Source of the DNA: Opitutales bacterium
GTDB taxonomy: Bacteria; Verrucomicrobiota; Verrucomicrobiia; Opitutales; Oceanipulchritudinaceae
NCBI GenBank assembly: GCA_007133065.1
Contig: SLNJ01000059.1
Coordinates: 1 to 64,000, forward strand
Direction: 5' to 3'
DNA length: 64,000 nucleotides
In this document: positions 19,270 to 30,925 of the stretch, one piece after another
Numbering within the stretch: the first letter of the stretch is position 1
Layout of the letters: each line of letters starts with the position of its first letter
Translations under genes and position numbers: made by a program
The notes under the pieces: generated by a model
What the model was told of the DNA's origin: nothing
What the model saw: only the letters and a program-made list of their open reading frames with translations
Databases searched by the model: none

Positions 19270-19553
19270 GGTTTGGTCTGGAGTTCGGGTTGTGGAAGAT
19301 TCAACTGAAAGGTGCGGACGGCAGCATATCAGCAAGTCCAACCACCGCCCTTGACCTGTATCAAAACAATGAGAGCGCACCCAGTCAAAATCGCAACCCA
19401 CCCAAACATCATCAATAAGAACAGCTAATTACTAGCGGATTCAACATTAGGATTATCAGGGAATACATCATCGAATTCCGCCAAGCCGGCAGCCCTCAAT
19501 CCCTCACACCTTTCCCTCGACCCTCGCGCAAACGTTTCCAAAATACTCAATCG

Positions 19554-21299
19554 ATGAGATCCCCAGATGAATTGAGCCTGCGATCTCTCGTCCGGATCGC
19601 GGCCCTGTTCGTATCGCCCGCGCTCGGCCTCGGCAACCCCGCGAACACCATCGTCGTCGCCAACGCCAACGTCCCCGCCTCGGTCCGGCTCGCGGAGTAC
19701 TACGCCGAACAGCGCAACGTTCCAGCGGAAAACCTGGTCCGAATCCCCCTCCCGGTCTCGGAGGTCATCTCCTGGGAGGCATTCGCCGAAACGCTCTTCA
19801 ACCCGCTGCGGACGGAGTTGGAGGCGCGCGGCCGGATCCATCTCGTCGCATCCGGCCGGGACGACGCGATGGGGCGGCGAATCGACACGGTTATCGGACA
19901 CGAAATCTCCTACCTCGTCCTCTGCTACGGAGTTCCGCTCCGAATCCGCGAGGATCCCGCACACATTACCGAACGGGGAAAAGAAGCCTTCAACGCCCGC
20001 TACCTCGGCACACACACCATAGACGAGGACGATCCGCGTCTGGAGCAGGCTCGGAAGCTGCATACGAATCGGTCATCGGTCGACGGACAGCTCGCGCTCC
20101 TCGCCGCTTCAGGAGAGATTCCGACCGTCGGCTGGATCCACAATCCAGAGTTCGCCAGAAAATCCCCTGGCGCCGTCGCACGGAACCGCGTCATCCGGGT
20201 CGCGCGCCTCGACGGTCCGAGTCCCGAGGCGGTCAAACGCCTTATCGACAGCGCATTGGAAGGGGAACGCTTGGGTCTGATGGGTCGGGTCTACATCGAC
20301 CCCGGGGGACCCGCCGGAGAGGGATATCAACTCGCGAACGACTGGTTGCAGGCCATCGCTGCGGACGCTGAAGCGCGGGGATTCCCGGTTGAGCTCCATG
20401 AGCCGCGAGCGGTGTTCCCGAAGACCGCCCGCTTCGACGCCCCGGCCATGTATTTCGGGTGGTGGGCTTTTGACGCTCAAGGTCCATTTCTCCTCCCCGG
20501 GTTTCGCTTCCCTGCCGGCGCGATCGCGGTTCACATCCACAGCTTCTCGGCGGAAACGATGCGCACCCGCGCCGGCGACCCGTCAAGCCGCTGGTGCGCA
20601 CCGCTGGTCGACCTCGGCGCCGCGGCGACACTCGGTAACGTCTACGAACCATACCTTCCGTTCAGCCACCACCTGGACCGGTTCTACAGCGCTCTGGTCG
20701 ATGGCAAAACCTTCGGCGAGGCCGCATCGTTCGCACTGCCCGTCCTCGGATGGATGGCGGTCGCGATCGGCGACCCCCTCTACCGCCCCTTCCATAACAA
20801 TCTGGACGATCAGCTCCACGACCTTCGGAAAGCCGAAACCAGCGGCCCCGGATACACCTACGCCACGCTCCGCAAGTTCTATCTCCTTCTGCGCGAAACG
20901 CACGTCGGCGCGGCGCTGGCTTTCGCGGAATCGACGTTCCAACACGCGCCCGGTCTCGCCCTTGGGTACGCAATCGCCCGGGAGCACTATGAACGGGGAA
21001 ACATCGAAGAAGCCCGGCGCGCTGTCGGCTTCGCCCAATACACCACATCCCTCGATTCCACGGAGTGGATCCTCGCACGCGACATCGCACGCTTCCTCCA
21101 TTGCAGCCTCGCTGACCCAGCTGCCGCCACGCATCTCTACGGGCTGATCCTCGAGGATCCCCGGCTTCCCGCCGCGCTCCGGGATCACCTTCTGCCCGAA
21201 GCGCGCGCCACCGCCCAGGCCGCCGGCCGGCCCCACCGCACCCAAATATGGCGACCCCACTCGACGGGCCAACCGGCCGACTCCAACCGCGCACGGTAA
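19554..21299 (+). CDS. TIGR03790-family protein
   Basis: Conserved protein of unknown function, common in Planctomycetes, Verrucomicrobia and Acidobacteria. The family opening ANTIVVANANVPASVRLAEY is preceded by a hydrophobic stretch (LVRIAALFVSPALGLG) that may be a signal peptide, so export is likely. AEYYAEQRNVPAENLVRIPLP and VLCYGVPLRI further support the family. A region near the middle (HSFSAETMRTRAGDPSSRW) and a TPR-like helical tail (about 440-560) follow. It is divergent from nrdJ and converges on clpP. Confidence 0.8.
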   Translation: MRSPDELSLRSLVRIAALFVSPALGLGNPANTIVVANANVPASVRLAEYYAEQRNVPAENLVRIPLPVSEVISWEAFAETLFNPLRTELEARGRIHLVASGRDDAMGRRIDTVIGHEISYLVLCYGVPLRIREDPAHITERGKEAFNARYLGTHTIDEDDPRLEQARKLHTNRSSVDGQLALLAASGEIPTVGWIHNPEFARKSPGAVARNRVIRVARLDGPSPEAVKRLIDSALEGERLGLMGRVYIDPGGPAGEGYQLANDWLQAIAADAEARGFPVELHEPRAVFPKTARFDAPAMYFGWWAFDAQGPFLLPGFRFPAGAIAVHIHSFSAETMRTRAGDPSSRWCAPLVDLGAAATLGNVYEPYLPFSHHLDRFYSALVDGKTFGEAASFALPVLGWMAVAIGDPLYRPFHNNLDDQLHDLRKAETSGPGYTYATLRKFYLLLRETHVGAALAFAESTFQHAPGLALGYAIAREHYERGNIEEARRAVGFAQYTTSLDSTEWILARDIARFLHCSLADPAAATHLYGLILEDPRLPAALRDHLLPEARATAQAAGRPHRTQIWRPHSTGQPADSNRAR

Positions 21300-21319
21300 G
21301 ACGCGACTAAAACTCCGGC

Positions 21320-21922
21320 TCAACTCAGCGTCTCAACAACCGCATCCGCAAGCCCGTACTCAATCGCCTCCTTGGGATTCATGTAGAAATCTCTGTCCGT
21401 ATCCTGCTCGATCCGCTCAAGCGGTTGGCCGGATGCCCTCGACAGGATCTGGTTCAGCTCCGCCCGAAGCTTCTCCATCTCCTGCGCCTGGATGTGGATG
21501 TCGACTGCTGGCCCCATCATCCGGCCGGTGATCAGCGGTTGGTGGATCAGCACGCGGCTGTGCGGCATCAAAAGGCGTTTCCCCTTTTCCCCGGCGCAAA
21601 GCAGGATGCTCCCCATGCTCGCGGCCATCCCCATCACCACCACTTTAATCGGGCTGGTGATCAGGGTCATCGTGTCGAAAACGGCGATCCCCGATGTGAT
21701 CGAGCCCCCCGGCGAGTTCAGGTAAACCGTGATCTCCTCGCCCGGCTTGTCCGCCTCCAGGTACAGCAGCTTCTCCGTCGCGTCGCGACAGGTCTTGTCG
21801 TTGACCTCGCCCCAGAAGAACACCTTCCGCTCCTCCAGGAACTTCCGCTGCATCTTCTCAGCGTGCGACGGCGTCTGGCCCTCCTGCTTTTCCTCGTCTT
21901 CTTGGTTCTGTATGAAACTCAT
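21320..21922 (-). CDS. clpP: ATP-dependent Clp protease proteolytic subunit
   Basis: Serine protease that assembles into a 14-subunit barrel capped by ClpX or ClpA. The 200-residue chain has the catalytic triad Ser102 (GMAASMGSILL), His127 (LIHQPL) and Asp174 (EQDTDRDF). VYLNSPGGSITSG forms the oxyanion loop region. The N-terminus is a charged extension rich in Glu and Gln of about 20 residues. clpX is not adjacent, unlike in many genomes. Confidence 0.94.
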   Translation of the reverse strand: MSFIQNQEDEEKQEGQTPSHAEKMQRKFLEERKVFFWGEVNDKTCRDATEKLLYLEADKPGEEITVYLNSPGGSITSGIAVFDTMTLITSPIKVVVMGMAASMGSILLCAGEKGKRLLMPHSRVLIHQPLITGRMMGPAVDIHIQAQEMEKLRAELNQILSRASGQPLERIEQDTDRDFYMNPKEAIEYGLADAVVETLS

Positions 21923-22271
21923 AGCCCGCGAACTAAACGAACCGCGCCCCGCTAAGCAACCAGAAATCCGAGGCGGAGCCGGCCACGGATGCGGGTTCGC
22001 GCAGCAGCCCGTACCGAGCCGTTCTTCGGAATCTCCGCAGTTGAATCGTGGCGATCCGCATCAATCGTTTGGGTTGCAACGACTTGCCAGACGTCCGACA
22101 CGCCCTCCAGGCGCGGCGCGCCTTCGCGGTCGCATGATCACGTCCAAACGACGGGTGCGGGTCACTTCGGGCTTGATATATCACCGCTCTCCGCAAAATT
22201 CGGGGGTGCAACCGCCAACCGCCGTGCATGAGGCCCCTCTTGGCCTGCGGCCACCCACCGATCAATTGCCA
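21923..22271. other. 349-base divergent spacer between clpP and a hypothetical gene
   Basis: Both promoters should lie here. The most AT-rich part is around GCTTGATATATCACC near 22170-22190, which could hold a -10 box for the plus-strand gene. No perfect operator palindrome, repeat or small gene stands out. Confidence 0.3.
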
Positions 22272-23375
22272 ATGCCCGACAAGACCATACCGAAGTACCG
22301 CACGTTTGTTCCGGCCGAACTGGCAGACGATTCGGATTCCGAATCGATCCATTTTATTATAATCGCCCGCCGGCGAAACAAGGAGATACTCGACATTGGC
22401 GCGTTCCTCGTGGACCGCTTCTGCCTCGGCGTGAAGGACGCGTTTTTCACACAGTGGACCGAAGAGGAACTGCAGGATCACCTCGAATCGTCTCTTGATG
22501 GCGGGTACGCGGTTCGGGACGGCGCGTGGGGACGCAAGTTCGTGGAATCGGCCGTGGCTTACGCCAAATCCCTTGGGTTCGCACCGCACCGCGATCACAA
22601 GAAGGCCGCGCGCGTTTTCGGGGGCGTGCGCGCTGCGGACTGCGACGAGGAGTTCACGTTCGGATGCGGCGGCAAGCCGATGTACATCCGCGGACCCCAC
22701 GACTCGGACGCTATGGCCCAACGGATCCTGAACACGCTCCGCAGCCGCTTTGGCGACGATGGATTCGATTACATTCTGCCGGCCGAAGGGGCTTCCGAGG
22801 AGGCGGATGGCGAGGATGACGATTACTGGGAGGCCGAAGTGCTCTGTGTCGCCGAGCAGAGCGGCTCCTCCGAGACGATGTCCCCACGCCTGAAGAAGAT
22901 GCTCGACGACTCCGCGGAAACAGGAATGGACGCCGAGGCCGTCCACTTTATTCCAGGCGGGGAATGCGCCGAGGGGGTCAAGGAGCTTGTCGAGGCGCTC
23001 GAGTTCACTTCAAATCAGCTCTCCGACGAAGAGCACTTCCTGCAAGGCGACGAGGCCCACGACATGTTTGTATACCTGGTGACACACCTGCTCGTGGCAC
23101 ATGCGATGTCCTTCGATCGTTGGGAGCAACTGGTTCGCCACGAGGATGAACCAATGGGCGAAAGTCTGATCAACCTCGTCGCTCAGTTCCTCGACGACGA
23201 GAAAATGGTACGGTTGCTCGACTATCTCATCCACCCCAACCCCGAAACGACGCGCGTGGTCATCGGATTGCAATGGGAACCGGACCCAGCGGAGGACGCG
23301 GACCCGGGTGAGGCGCGCATCCTCGTTATGTACGCCGAAATGTTGTCGGACGAGGACGAAGGCCTGACGGGGTAA
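22272..23375 (+). CDS. conserved hypothetical protein with a VDxFCLGVKDAFF motif
   Basis: The 367-residue acidic protein begins at ATG 22272; the open frame upstream has no similarity-like pattern. The core IIIARRRNKEILDIGAFLVD and VDRFCLGVKDAFF belongs to a family of uncharacterised bacterial proteins whose hallmark is this motif. The middle (about 170-200) has a run of Asp and Glu. The C-terminal third is helical. No catalytic residues, signal peptide or membrane helix can be pointed to. It converges on sufT and is not obviously part of the suf operon. Confidence 0.7.
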   Translation: MPDKTIPKYRTFVPAELADDSDSESIHFIIIARRRNKEILDIGAFLVDRFCLGVKDAFFTQWTEEELQDHLESSLDGGYAVRDGAWGRKFVESAVAYAKSLGFAPHRDHKKAARVFGGVRAADCDEEFTFGCGGKPMYIRGPHDSDAMAQRILNTLRSRFGDDGFDYILPAEGASEEADGEDDDYWEAEVLCVAEQSGSSETMSPRLKKMLDDSAETGMDAEAVHFIPGGECAEGVKELVEALEFTSNQLSDEEHFLQGDEAHDMFVYLVTHLLVAHAMSFDRWEQLVRHEDEPMGESLINLVAQFLDDEKMVRLLDYLIHPNPETTRVVIGLQWEPDPAEDADPGEARILVMYAEMLSDEDEGLTG

Positions 23376-23425
23376 GTGCAGCTTTGCTGCTTACAACCTG
23401 TACGTGAGAGAAAAACCGGAACCGG

Positions 23426-23971
23426 TCAGATCAACCCGAGTTCCATCTTCCCCTCCTCGGAGATCATATCCTGGTGCCAGGGCGGGTCCCAGACAATGTC
23501 GACGTTCGCCTCGTGCACGCCGGGCACGCCTTCGACCTTGAACTTAGCGTCCTGCGCGATGGCCGGTCCCATACCGCAACCCGGCGCGGTCAGGGTCATA
23601 TCCACCTGAACGACGTATCTCCCGTCATCCCGTTCCCGGACCACCATGTTGTAGACGAGACCGAGGTCGACAATGTTCACGGGGATCTCGGGATCGTAGA
23701 CGCTCTTCAAGGCGTCCCAGATCGCCTCATCGCTCGGAGGCCCGGCATGATCGTCATCGGCTGCCTGCGGGCGCTCCTGCTTCTCCTCGCCGATCGCATC
23801 CCCGTGCTCGCCGGAAATTTGCGCCATTCCACGCTCCCACAGTAGCGTGAAATTCCCGCCGAGCCGGTGCGTGATCGTCACCTTACTCCCTTCCGGTATC
23901 GTTATCGGGTCTCCATAGGGGACAATTGTTGCGGGAATATCCCGCGCTGCAATGCGGTCGTTGTCAGACAT
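23426..23971 (-). CDS. sufT: SufT, DUF59-type iron-sulfur assembly factor
   Basis: Accessory protein for maturing Fe-S proteins, 181 residues. The N-terminal part ([20 protein letters not shown]-like) matches the long SufT form. Residues about 80-175 are the DUF59 (MIP18-like) domain, with [16 protein letters not shown] and the conserved Cys in LTAPGCGMG. The start ATG lies one base after the sufD stop. It is the last gene of the operon. Confidence 0.88.
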   Translation of the reverse strand: MSDNDRIAARDIPATIVPYGDPITIPEGSKVTITHRLGGNFTLLWERGMAQISGEHGDAIGEEKQERPQAADDDHAGPPSDEAIWDALKSVYDPEIPVNIVDLGLVYNMVVRERDDGRYVVQVDMTLTAPGCGMGPAIAQDAKFKVEGVPGVHEANVDIVWDPPWHQDMISEEGKMELGLI

Positions 23972-23972
23972 T

Positions 23973-25328
23973 CTAGTTGCGGAATTTGTTCTGCACCAGC
24001 TCCCGAACAAAGTCGGAGAGCTCGTCGTTGTCGAAACGGGAAACGATTTCCTCGAAAAATCCAAATACAATCAGCTCCTCCGCCATCCGGCGCGGAATCC
24101 CGCGCGAGAGGAAGTAGAAAATGTTGGTGTCGTCGATGCTCCCGGTTGTCGCTCCGTGGCTGCATTTGACGTCATTCGCCGCGATCTGGAGCCCGGGGAG
24201 CGAATTCGCCTCCGCGGTGTCAGAGAGAAGGAGATTGCGGTTGGTCTGGTAGGCGTCGGTCTGCTGTGCGACCTCGTCGACGCGGATCAACCCCGAGAAA
24301 ATAGTTCGGGCATCATCAAGGAGCGCATTCTTGAAAAGCAGATCGCTGTGCCCGTTCGGCGCGGAGTGGGTCTGCAGGGTTCGTTGATCGATCTCCTGCG
24401 TTCCTTTCGCAACGGTCAGCGAGTCGGTATCGACACTGGCGCCGGCACCGAGAATGCGGCAGTGCTGCTCGTTGCGCGTATGAGCGGATCCGAGATTCAC
24501 GGTTATGCTCTTCAGTGCGGCATCCCGTTCAGCGCTGGCGGAATTCAGGTGAAACGCCACCGTGTTGAGATTCCAGTTCTGCACCGTTTCGTAATGGACG
24601 TGCGAACCGGCACCGGCATAGACGTCGCTCACGCCGCAAACAAAATGCCGGGTACCCGGATCGACGGATTGGAACAGGTCGAGGACGGTGGCGCGGGCGT
24701 TGTCCCCCACAACCACAAGGGTGTGCGGAAACAATGCGGTGCCGTCGTCCAATCCGCTCCAATGCACCGTGATAAACGGCTCGGCGATCTCGACGTTTGC
24801 AGGCACATAGAGAAACGTGCCGTTGTGGAAAAGTGCGGCGTGGAGAGATTCGTATTTCTGTGAACCGATGCCGGGCAGGCGGGTCAGCAGATGCTCGCGC
24901 ACAAGCTCCGGGTACTCGCGGAGCGCCTCGTCCATCGGACAGTAGATAACGCCTTGTTCCCGGAGTGTATCCGGAAGCCTCGGCGCTTCGACCAGCGCGT
25001 CGTCGTGAAAGACCATCCGCGCGGAGGCGTTGCGGATGGCATCGAACGATGGAACACCCGCGGACGAATCCCCGGCAACCACCGGCAAGCGGAAGCTGTC
25101 CAACGCAAGATCCTGGACACTGGCGAAGCGCCACTGCTCATCTTTGCGGTGCGGCGCAGGGAGGCGCTGAAAGCGTTCCCACGCGTCCTGTTTCAGCTTA
25201 TGAATCCACGGTGCGGCCCAACCGAAACCGGACAGGCATTCCTGAAACACGGAGCTGCTGCCGAGACCGGCATCCGCAACCTCGGGTTGATTCCGATCAA
25301 GGCTCATGAGATTTGATTCTGGAGACAT
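23973..25328 (-). CDS. sufD: Fe-S cluster assembly protein SufD
   Basis: Scaffold partner of SufB in the SufBC2D complex, 451 residues. The N-terminal part is variable. The beta-helix core shows [20 protein letters not shown]. The C-terminus carries [20 protein letters not shown] and [20 protein letters not shown], which are SufD hallmarks. Two starts are possible (25328 and 25307), neither with a strong Shine-Dalgarno; the longer is kept. Confidence 0.9.
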   Translation of the reverse strand: MSPESNLMSLDRNQPEVADAGLGSSSVFQECLSGFGWAAPWIHKLKQDAWERFQRLPAPHRKDEQWRFASVQDLALDSFRLPVVAGDSSAGVPSFDAIRNASARMVFHDDALVEAPRLPDTLREQGVIYCPMDEALREYPELVREHLLTRLPGIGSQKYESLHAALFHNGTFLYVPANVEIAEPFITVHWSGLDDGTALFPHTLVVVGDNARATVLDLFQSVDPGTRHFVCGVSDVYAGAGSHVHYETVQNWNLNTVAFHLNSASAERDAALKSITVNLGSAHTRNEQHCRILGAGASVDTDSLTVAKGTQEIDQRTLQTHSAPNGHSDLLFKNALLDDARTIFSGLIRVDEVAQQTDAYQTNRNLLLSDTAEANSLPGLQIAANDVKCSHGATTGSIDDTNIFYFLSRGIPRRMAEELIVFGFFEEIVSRFDNDELSDFVRELVQNKFRN

Positions 25329-25379
25329 AGTAAACGGGATTTTGTCGAATAGTTGGGAAGGTGATTCCGGAGCCTTCGA

Positions 25380-26813
<1,434 letters not shown>

Positions 26814-26884
26814 ATGTGGAAAACGTCTTGAACTTGATGGTGTTTAAAACGAAGGAGAACGCGCTCGTGCTGCAGCGAGACCGA

Positions 26885-27649
26885 TCAGCCGGCCTCGGCC
26901 GGCGTTAGCTCGGACTTCAACCAATCGTAGCCCTTCTCTTCCAACTCGAGCGCCAGCGACTTGCCGCCCGTTTTGACGATGCGGCCCTCGTGCATCACAT
27001 GCACCTTGTCGGGCACGATGTAGTTGAGAAGACGCTGATAGTGGGTGATCACGAGAAATCCAATGTTCGGACCGCGCATGGCATTCACTCCCTCGGCCAC
27101 GATGCGCAGCGCGTCGATGTCCAGCCCGGAGTCCGTTTCATCCATGACCGCAAAACTCGGCTTCAGCACCGACATCTGCAGGATCTCGCAGCGTTTCTTC
27201 TCCCCGCCGGAGAACCCCTCGTTCACCGGACGGCTGGTGAAGCTCCGATCGATCTTCAGTTCGTCCATGGCCCGGTAAAGCTCCTTGTAGAAGGCGGGCG
27301 CCTTTAAGGTCTCGCCTTCCGGAAGTCGCGCGGTGAGCGCCGCCCGCAGGAAGTTTGCGATCGAAACACCGGGAATCTCGCTCGGATACTGGAAAGCCAT
27401 GAAAAGCCCCGCACGCGCGGTCTCATCCGGCTCCATACCAACGATATCACGGCCATCGAGCAGCGCTTCGCCACGCGTGATCTCATAGTCCTCGTGGCCG
27501 GCCAGCGCCTTCGCAAGCGAGCTCTTCCCAGCTCCGTTGGGCCCCATCAGGGCGTGAACTTCGCCCTTGGGCACGGTCAGAGAGAAGTCGTTGATGACAT
27601 CGTTCCCCGCCACCCTGACGCTCAGGTTCTTAATCTCGAGTGCACTCAT
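26885..27649 (-). CDS. sufC: Fe-S assembly ATPase SufC
   Basis: Soluble ABC-type ATPase that drives SufBCD, 254 residues. Walker A GPNGAGKS is at 36-43, the signature is [14 protein letters not shown] and Walker B is [12 protein letters not shown]. The start at 27649 overlaps the stop of the Fur-like gene as ATGA, so the regulator and SufC are translationally coupled. The longer frame would extend into the regulator gene. Confidence 0.93.
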   Translation of the reverse strand: MSALEIKNLSVRVAGNDVINDFSLTVPKGEVHALMGPNGAGKSSLAKALAGHEDYEITRGEALLDGRDIVGMEPDETARAGLFMAFQYPSEIPGVSIANFLRAALTARLPEGETLKAPAFYKELYRAMDELKIDRSFTSRPVNEGFSGGEKKRCEILQMSVLKPSFAVMDETDSGLDIDALRIVAEGVNAMRGPNIGFLVITHYQRLLNYIVPDKVHVMHEGRIVKTGGKSLALELEEKGYDWLKSELTPAEAG

Positions 27650-28164
27650 CTGGATCGGTTCTGTTTGGTTTGATTGTTGGGTTGATCGATATGCTCCCAA
27701 ACGGTGGATGCAGAGGAGTTGGATTGCCGTTCCGCCGCTTCCGGCTCCACCCGCCCGGAAAAACTCAGTTTGATTTTGTTCGCTGCAAATCCTTTCGGAA
27801 GGATCGTTGTCAGTGTCTCGTGAAAGTCTTTCGGGATATCGATGTCGAAAACCCGGCCGGTCGCCTCATCCAGAAAATGCGCATGCTCCCCGTGGTTGGG
27901 GCAATACCGGCTCGGTTCCCGTTCGTAGTTGAGTTTCTTGATCAGATCGCACTCAACCAACGTCTCGAGGCAATTGTAGACCGTCGCCAGCGAAATGGTC
28001 GACAGCTGCTTCCGCGCCCGCGCAAACACCTCCTCCGCCGTCGGATGGTCCCGCTGCGACACCAGTACGCCAAAAACCTGCTCGCGTTGTCGAGTCGCAC
28101 GCAAGCCGGATCGCTCCAGCGCAGCAGTCAGGTTTTTCCTGTCTCTCTCAGTGATTTGTCGCAT
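27646..28164 (-). CDS. Fur-family regulator heading the suf operon
   Basis: A 172-residue winged-helix regulator. The DNA-binding part is [23 protein letters not shown] and the recognition helix [12 protein letters not shown]. The dimer domain keeps His91, His94 and His96 (NHGEHAHF). The CxxC pair that normally follows (HxHxxCxxCG) reads Asp99 and Thr102, and no second CxxC exists, so the structural zinc site is lost. About 30 C-terminal residues are rich in Ser, Asn and Gln. ATG 28164 is preceded by AGGA at a good distance; a TTG seven codons upstream is less likely. Its place ahead of sufC suggests it controls Fe-S assembly in response to iron, peroxide or cluster status. Confidence 0.88.
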   Translation of the reverse strand: MRQITERDRKNLTAALERSGLRATRQREQVFGVLVSQRDHPTAEEVFARARKQLSTISLATVYNCLETLVECDLIKKLNYEREPSRYCPNHGEHAHFLDEATGRVFDIDIPKDFHETLTTILPKGFAANKIKLSFSGRVEPEAAERQSNSSASTVWEHIDQPNNQTKQNRSR

Positions 28165-28185
28165 CGTTCCTAGCATTCGAAGCAA

Positions 28186-28213
28186 ACGATACTTGGAATT
28201 ATTCCAAATTCAA
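28186..28213 (-). promoter_or_regulatory. candidate suf promoter with a Fur-type 7-1-7 operator
   Basis: On the minus strand TTGAAT (28208-28213) and TATCGT (28186-28191) are 16 bases apart. The spacer is filled by TTGGAATnATTCCAA (28193-28207), a perfect palindrome with 7-base arms around one base. This is the geometry of Fur/PerR boxes. Binding here would block RNA polymerase, so autoregulation of the operon by its own regulator is likely. Confidence 0.65.
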
Positions 28214-28288
28214 GGATTTTTTGAGATTTGTATTCATTCTAATTTTATCTTCTTGATAATAAGGAGAATCTGAGCGAACCGCCGCTTG

Positions 28289-29719
28289 TCATCCATCCTC
28301 CTCTTCCGGACGGACGGTCCTCAGTTCAGTGGATCCTCTCCGGCGCTTGGAGGAGCGCACCATGGTGACATTGGCGAAAAAGGCCAGTCCATCAACGAGA
28401 AGGGTCTGGCGCATGGTACGCATCGACCCGAACACCGAGCGCAAGGCAACGGATCGGGGTTCAACGACCCGTGCAAGCCAGAAGAGGGCGAGGAGAACGG
28501 CGGTTGATTTGACTCCGAACACGATGCGATAGGCAAGAAGCTGGCTGCCGGCGTCGGAAACGCTGCCGAGGAGCGCTCCCGCGCAGATTGGGGCGAGTGC
28601 CGCGGCGACGGACGAGACGGCGAGGTTAAAGCTGATCCCGGTTGTCTTGGTTTCCCGCCCGAGGAGTTTGAGGAGCATAGTGAACGAGCCGAGCCAGAAT
28701 CCTCCCGAGACCATCCCACCCCAGAACCACATCGGGTAGAGCATCCATGAGAGCGCCGGTGTGAGGATAATATACAGATAATTATGCACTTCCCAGAGCA
28801 CGATCGACAGCACGATGACCACTTTGCAGCCGTAGCGGTCGAGCAATTGACCCCAGAGCGGCAGTGCGAGAGCGCTGGTGAGGCTGGCAATGATGACGAA
28901 GCGGGTCACGATTCCCAGATCGAGATCGAGATGGTCGAACATAAAGATCGGCACGAACGGACCGACGAAATTCATCCAGAACGCCACGAATGCACTGAAT
29001 CCGACGAAGTGCAGAAACGCCCGATTCCGGGTCACGGCCACGATCTGTTCGGTCCAGCGCACGTGGATTGCCGTAGCCCCCTCTGGCCGGGGAACGCGAA
29101 TCCCGTACTGCAGCCAGACGGATCCGGCCCGCAGGATCGTGGCGGTTGCGAAGAGTATGACATACGTTTCGATCGAAGCGCCGAGGGTTTCGACAAGCTT
29201 CCCGACGAGGAGGAGGAATACGATCGTCGCCAGTCCAACGAGGCGGTTGCGTCTGCCGAAATATTTGCCCCGAATGCGGGCCGGGATCCATTCCTGTATC
29301 CACGAGGTCCATCCAACGCCGGTGACCGACCCGACAAGGCTTGAGAGGGCGAGCAGGAAGAAGAGGATGCGCGCGGCGCTCTGAGCATCATCGCGCGGGA
29401 TAAATGGGAGGGCTGCGGTGAGCAGCGCCCACATGGCCACCTGAGCCCAGGCGAATCCGAGGTTCAGACTGCGGACGCTCATGAAACGATTGAGCCATGG
29501 AATGATGAAAAGCTGTAAAGCGTTGAACCAGGCGGGCATTGAGACGATCAGCCCATAGACGGCCTTCTCGATGCCGAAGACCTGGGTCACGAGCGCCGCC
29601 ATGATGAAGTTGCCCGGAATCGCAATGAATACGAACGGCGTCGCCAGAATACCCTCGGCCGTACAGATCCGGAGGTTGCGACGGCTTTGGCAGGGACCGG
29701 GTTGCTCGATCGTGTCCAT
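28289..29719 (-). CDS. MFS transporter
   Basis: The 476-residue membrane protein has about twelve hydrophobic helices. A family-like loop between helices 2 and 3 is short. The basic segment WIPARIRGKYFGRRNRLVG precedes helix 5, as in MFS proteins. A cytoplasmic middle loop (VPRPEGATAIHVRWTEQIVA) separates the two halves. The substrate cannot be assigned. The gene lies upstream of the suf operon on the same strand, 124 bases away, and a separate suf promoter is likely. Confidence 0.75.
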   Translation of the reverse strand: MDTIEQPGPCQSRRNLRICTAEGILATPFVFIAIPGNFIMAALVTQVFGIEKAVYGLIVSMPAWFNALQLFIIPWLNRFMSVRSLNLGFAWAQVAMWALLTAALPFIPRDDAQSAARILFFLLALSSLVGSVTGVGWTSWIQEWIPARIRGKYFGRRNRLVGLATIVFLLLVGKLVETLGASIETYVILFATATILRAGSVWLQYGIRVPRPEGATAIHVRWTEQIVAVTRNRAFLHFVGFSAFVAFWMNFVGPFVPIFMFDHLDLDLGIVTRFVIIASLTSALALPLWGQLLDRYGCKVVIVLSIVLWEVHNYLYIILTPALSWMLYPMWFWGGMVSGGFWLGSFTMLLKLLGRETKTTGISFNLAVSSVAAALAPICAGALLGSVSDAGSQLLAYRIVFGVKSTAVLLALFWLARVVEPRSVALRSVFGSMRTMRQTLLVDGLAFFANVTMVRSSKRRRGSTELRTVRPEEEDG

Positions 29720-29813
29720 GTTGGAGGGGAACCCTCACCGGCGCGCTGGCGGTGTCGTTCGACCCGCTAACGCGGACAGCCAACCGGCACGGCGCGGTAT
29801 GGGCGCGTTCGCA

Positions 29814-30743
29814 TCACTCCTGTTCCGCCAGCCATCGCTCACATTCGATGGCAGCCTGACACCCGAGTCCGGCGGCGGTGACCGCCTGCCGGTACACGTG
29901 ATCGGAGCAGTCCCCGGCGGCGTACACCCCGGGTACCCGGGTACGAATGGCACTCCCCGCCTCCGGTACAAAATAACCCAGGTCATCCACCTCAAGGAAC
30001 TCGCGAAACGGAGCGGTATTGGGGATATGCCCGATCGCAATGAAGACGCCCTTGCAGGAAATCTCCGAGCGCTCCCCGGAGTCGCGGTTGGCGATGCGCA
30101 CGCCGCGCACCTGGCCGCTCTCATCAGCAAGGATCTCCTCGACAACGGAGTCCCAGACCGGGTGGACCTTCTCATGGGCGAGCGTACGATCGGCCATGAT
30201 CTGGGAGGCGCGCAGCGTATCCCTCCGGTGAATCAGCGTCACCTTGGAGCAGAAGCGGGTTAGGAACAGCGCTTCCTCGCACGCCGAGTCCCCTCCCCCG
30301 ACCACAACGACATCCATGTCGCGGTAAAACGCACCGTCACAGGTAGCGCACGTTGTGACCCCCTTGCCCCCGAACATCTCCGACTCCCCCGGAACCCCGA
30401 GCAGGCGTGGAGAGGCCCCGGTGGCTATGATGATGCCGCGGGCCTCGTAGATTTTGTCGCCGGCGTAGAGTTTTCGAACCGAACCGGAAAAATCGACCTT
30501 CTCGATCGTCGCGAACTCGAACCGCGCACCGAACCGTTCCGCCTGCTTCCGCATGCGGTCCATCAGCTCGAACCCGTCCACCCCCTCCGGAAAACCGGGA
30601 TAGTTCTCGACCTCGCTGGTCGTGGTGAGCTGCCCGCCGGGCTGAGCCCCCTCGAGGACGAGCGGACTCAGGTTCGCCCGCGCAGCGTAGACCGCCGCGG
30701 TGAGACCGGCACAGCCGGTTCCGATAATGATCACATTCTCCAT
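29814..30743 (-). CDS. trxB: thioredoxin reductase
   Basis: FAD/NADPH enzyme that reduces thioredoxin, 309 residues. The FAD site [15 protein letters not shown] has Cys in place of the usual Pro. The redox pair is CATC (Cys132, Cys135) and the NADPH motif is [15 protein letters not shown]. The C-terminal FAD segment is [12 protein letters not shown]. The start at 30743 has GAGG closely upstream. It is divergent from tatD. Confidence 0.93.
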   Translation of the reverse strand: MENVIIIGTGCAGLTAAVYAARANLSPLVLEGAQPGGQLTTTSEVENYPGFPEGVDGFELMDRMRKQAERFGARFEFATIEKVDFSGSVRKLYAGDKIYEARGIIIATGASPRLLGVPGESEMFGGKGVTTCATCDGAFYRDMDVVVVGGGDSACEEALFLTRFCSKVTLIHRRDTLRASQIMADRTLAHEKVHPVWDSVVEEILADESGQVRGVRIANRDSGERSEISCKGVFIAIGHIPNTAPFREFLEVDDLGYFVPEAGSAIRTRVPGVYAAGDCSDHVYRQAVTAAGLGCQAAIECERWLAEQE

Positions 30744-30925
30744 ACCTCGCACTCCCTTTCCCCGCGAATCCGGTTGAAACACCGATGCGGAAGACGGACA
30801 GAGAAGCATCTCAACCCCGCGAGCAAAAGCAGAAAATGCAGTCGGCGCGTAAAAATACCGGTCCGGTCCGACGCAAGCCGGGATTTTTGTGTTTACGACG
30901 CAGTGTTCACGACGAACCCTGTGGC

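Noticed and set aside
19270-19553. Cobalamin riboswitch ahead of nrdJ
   Set aside because: No B12-box or matching stems seen on the minus strand.
23371-23393. Terminator between the hypothetical gene and sufT
   Set aside because: A short GCAGC/GCTGC hairpin exists but has a bulge and no T run.
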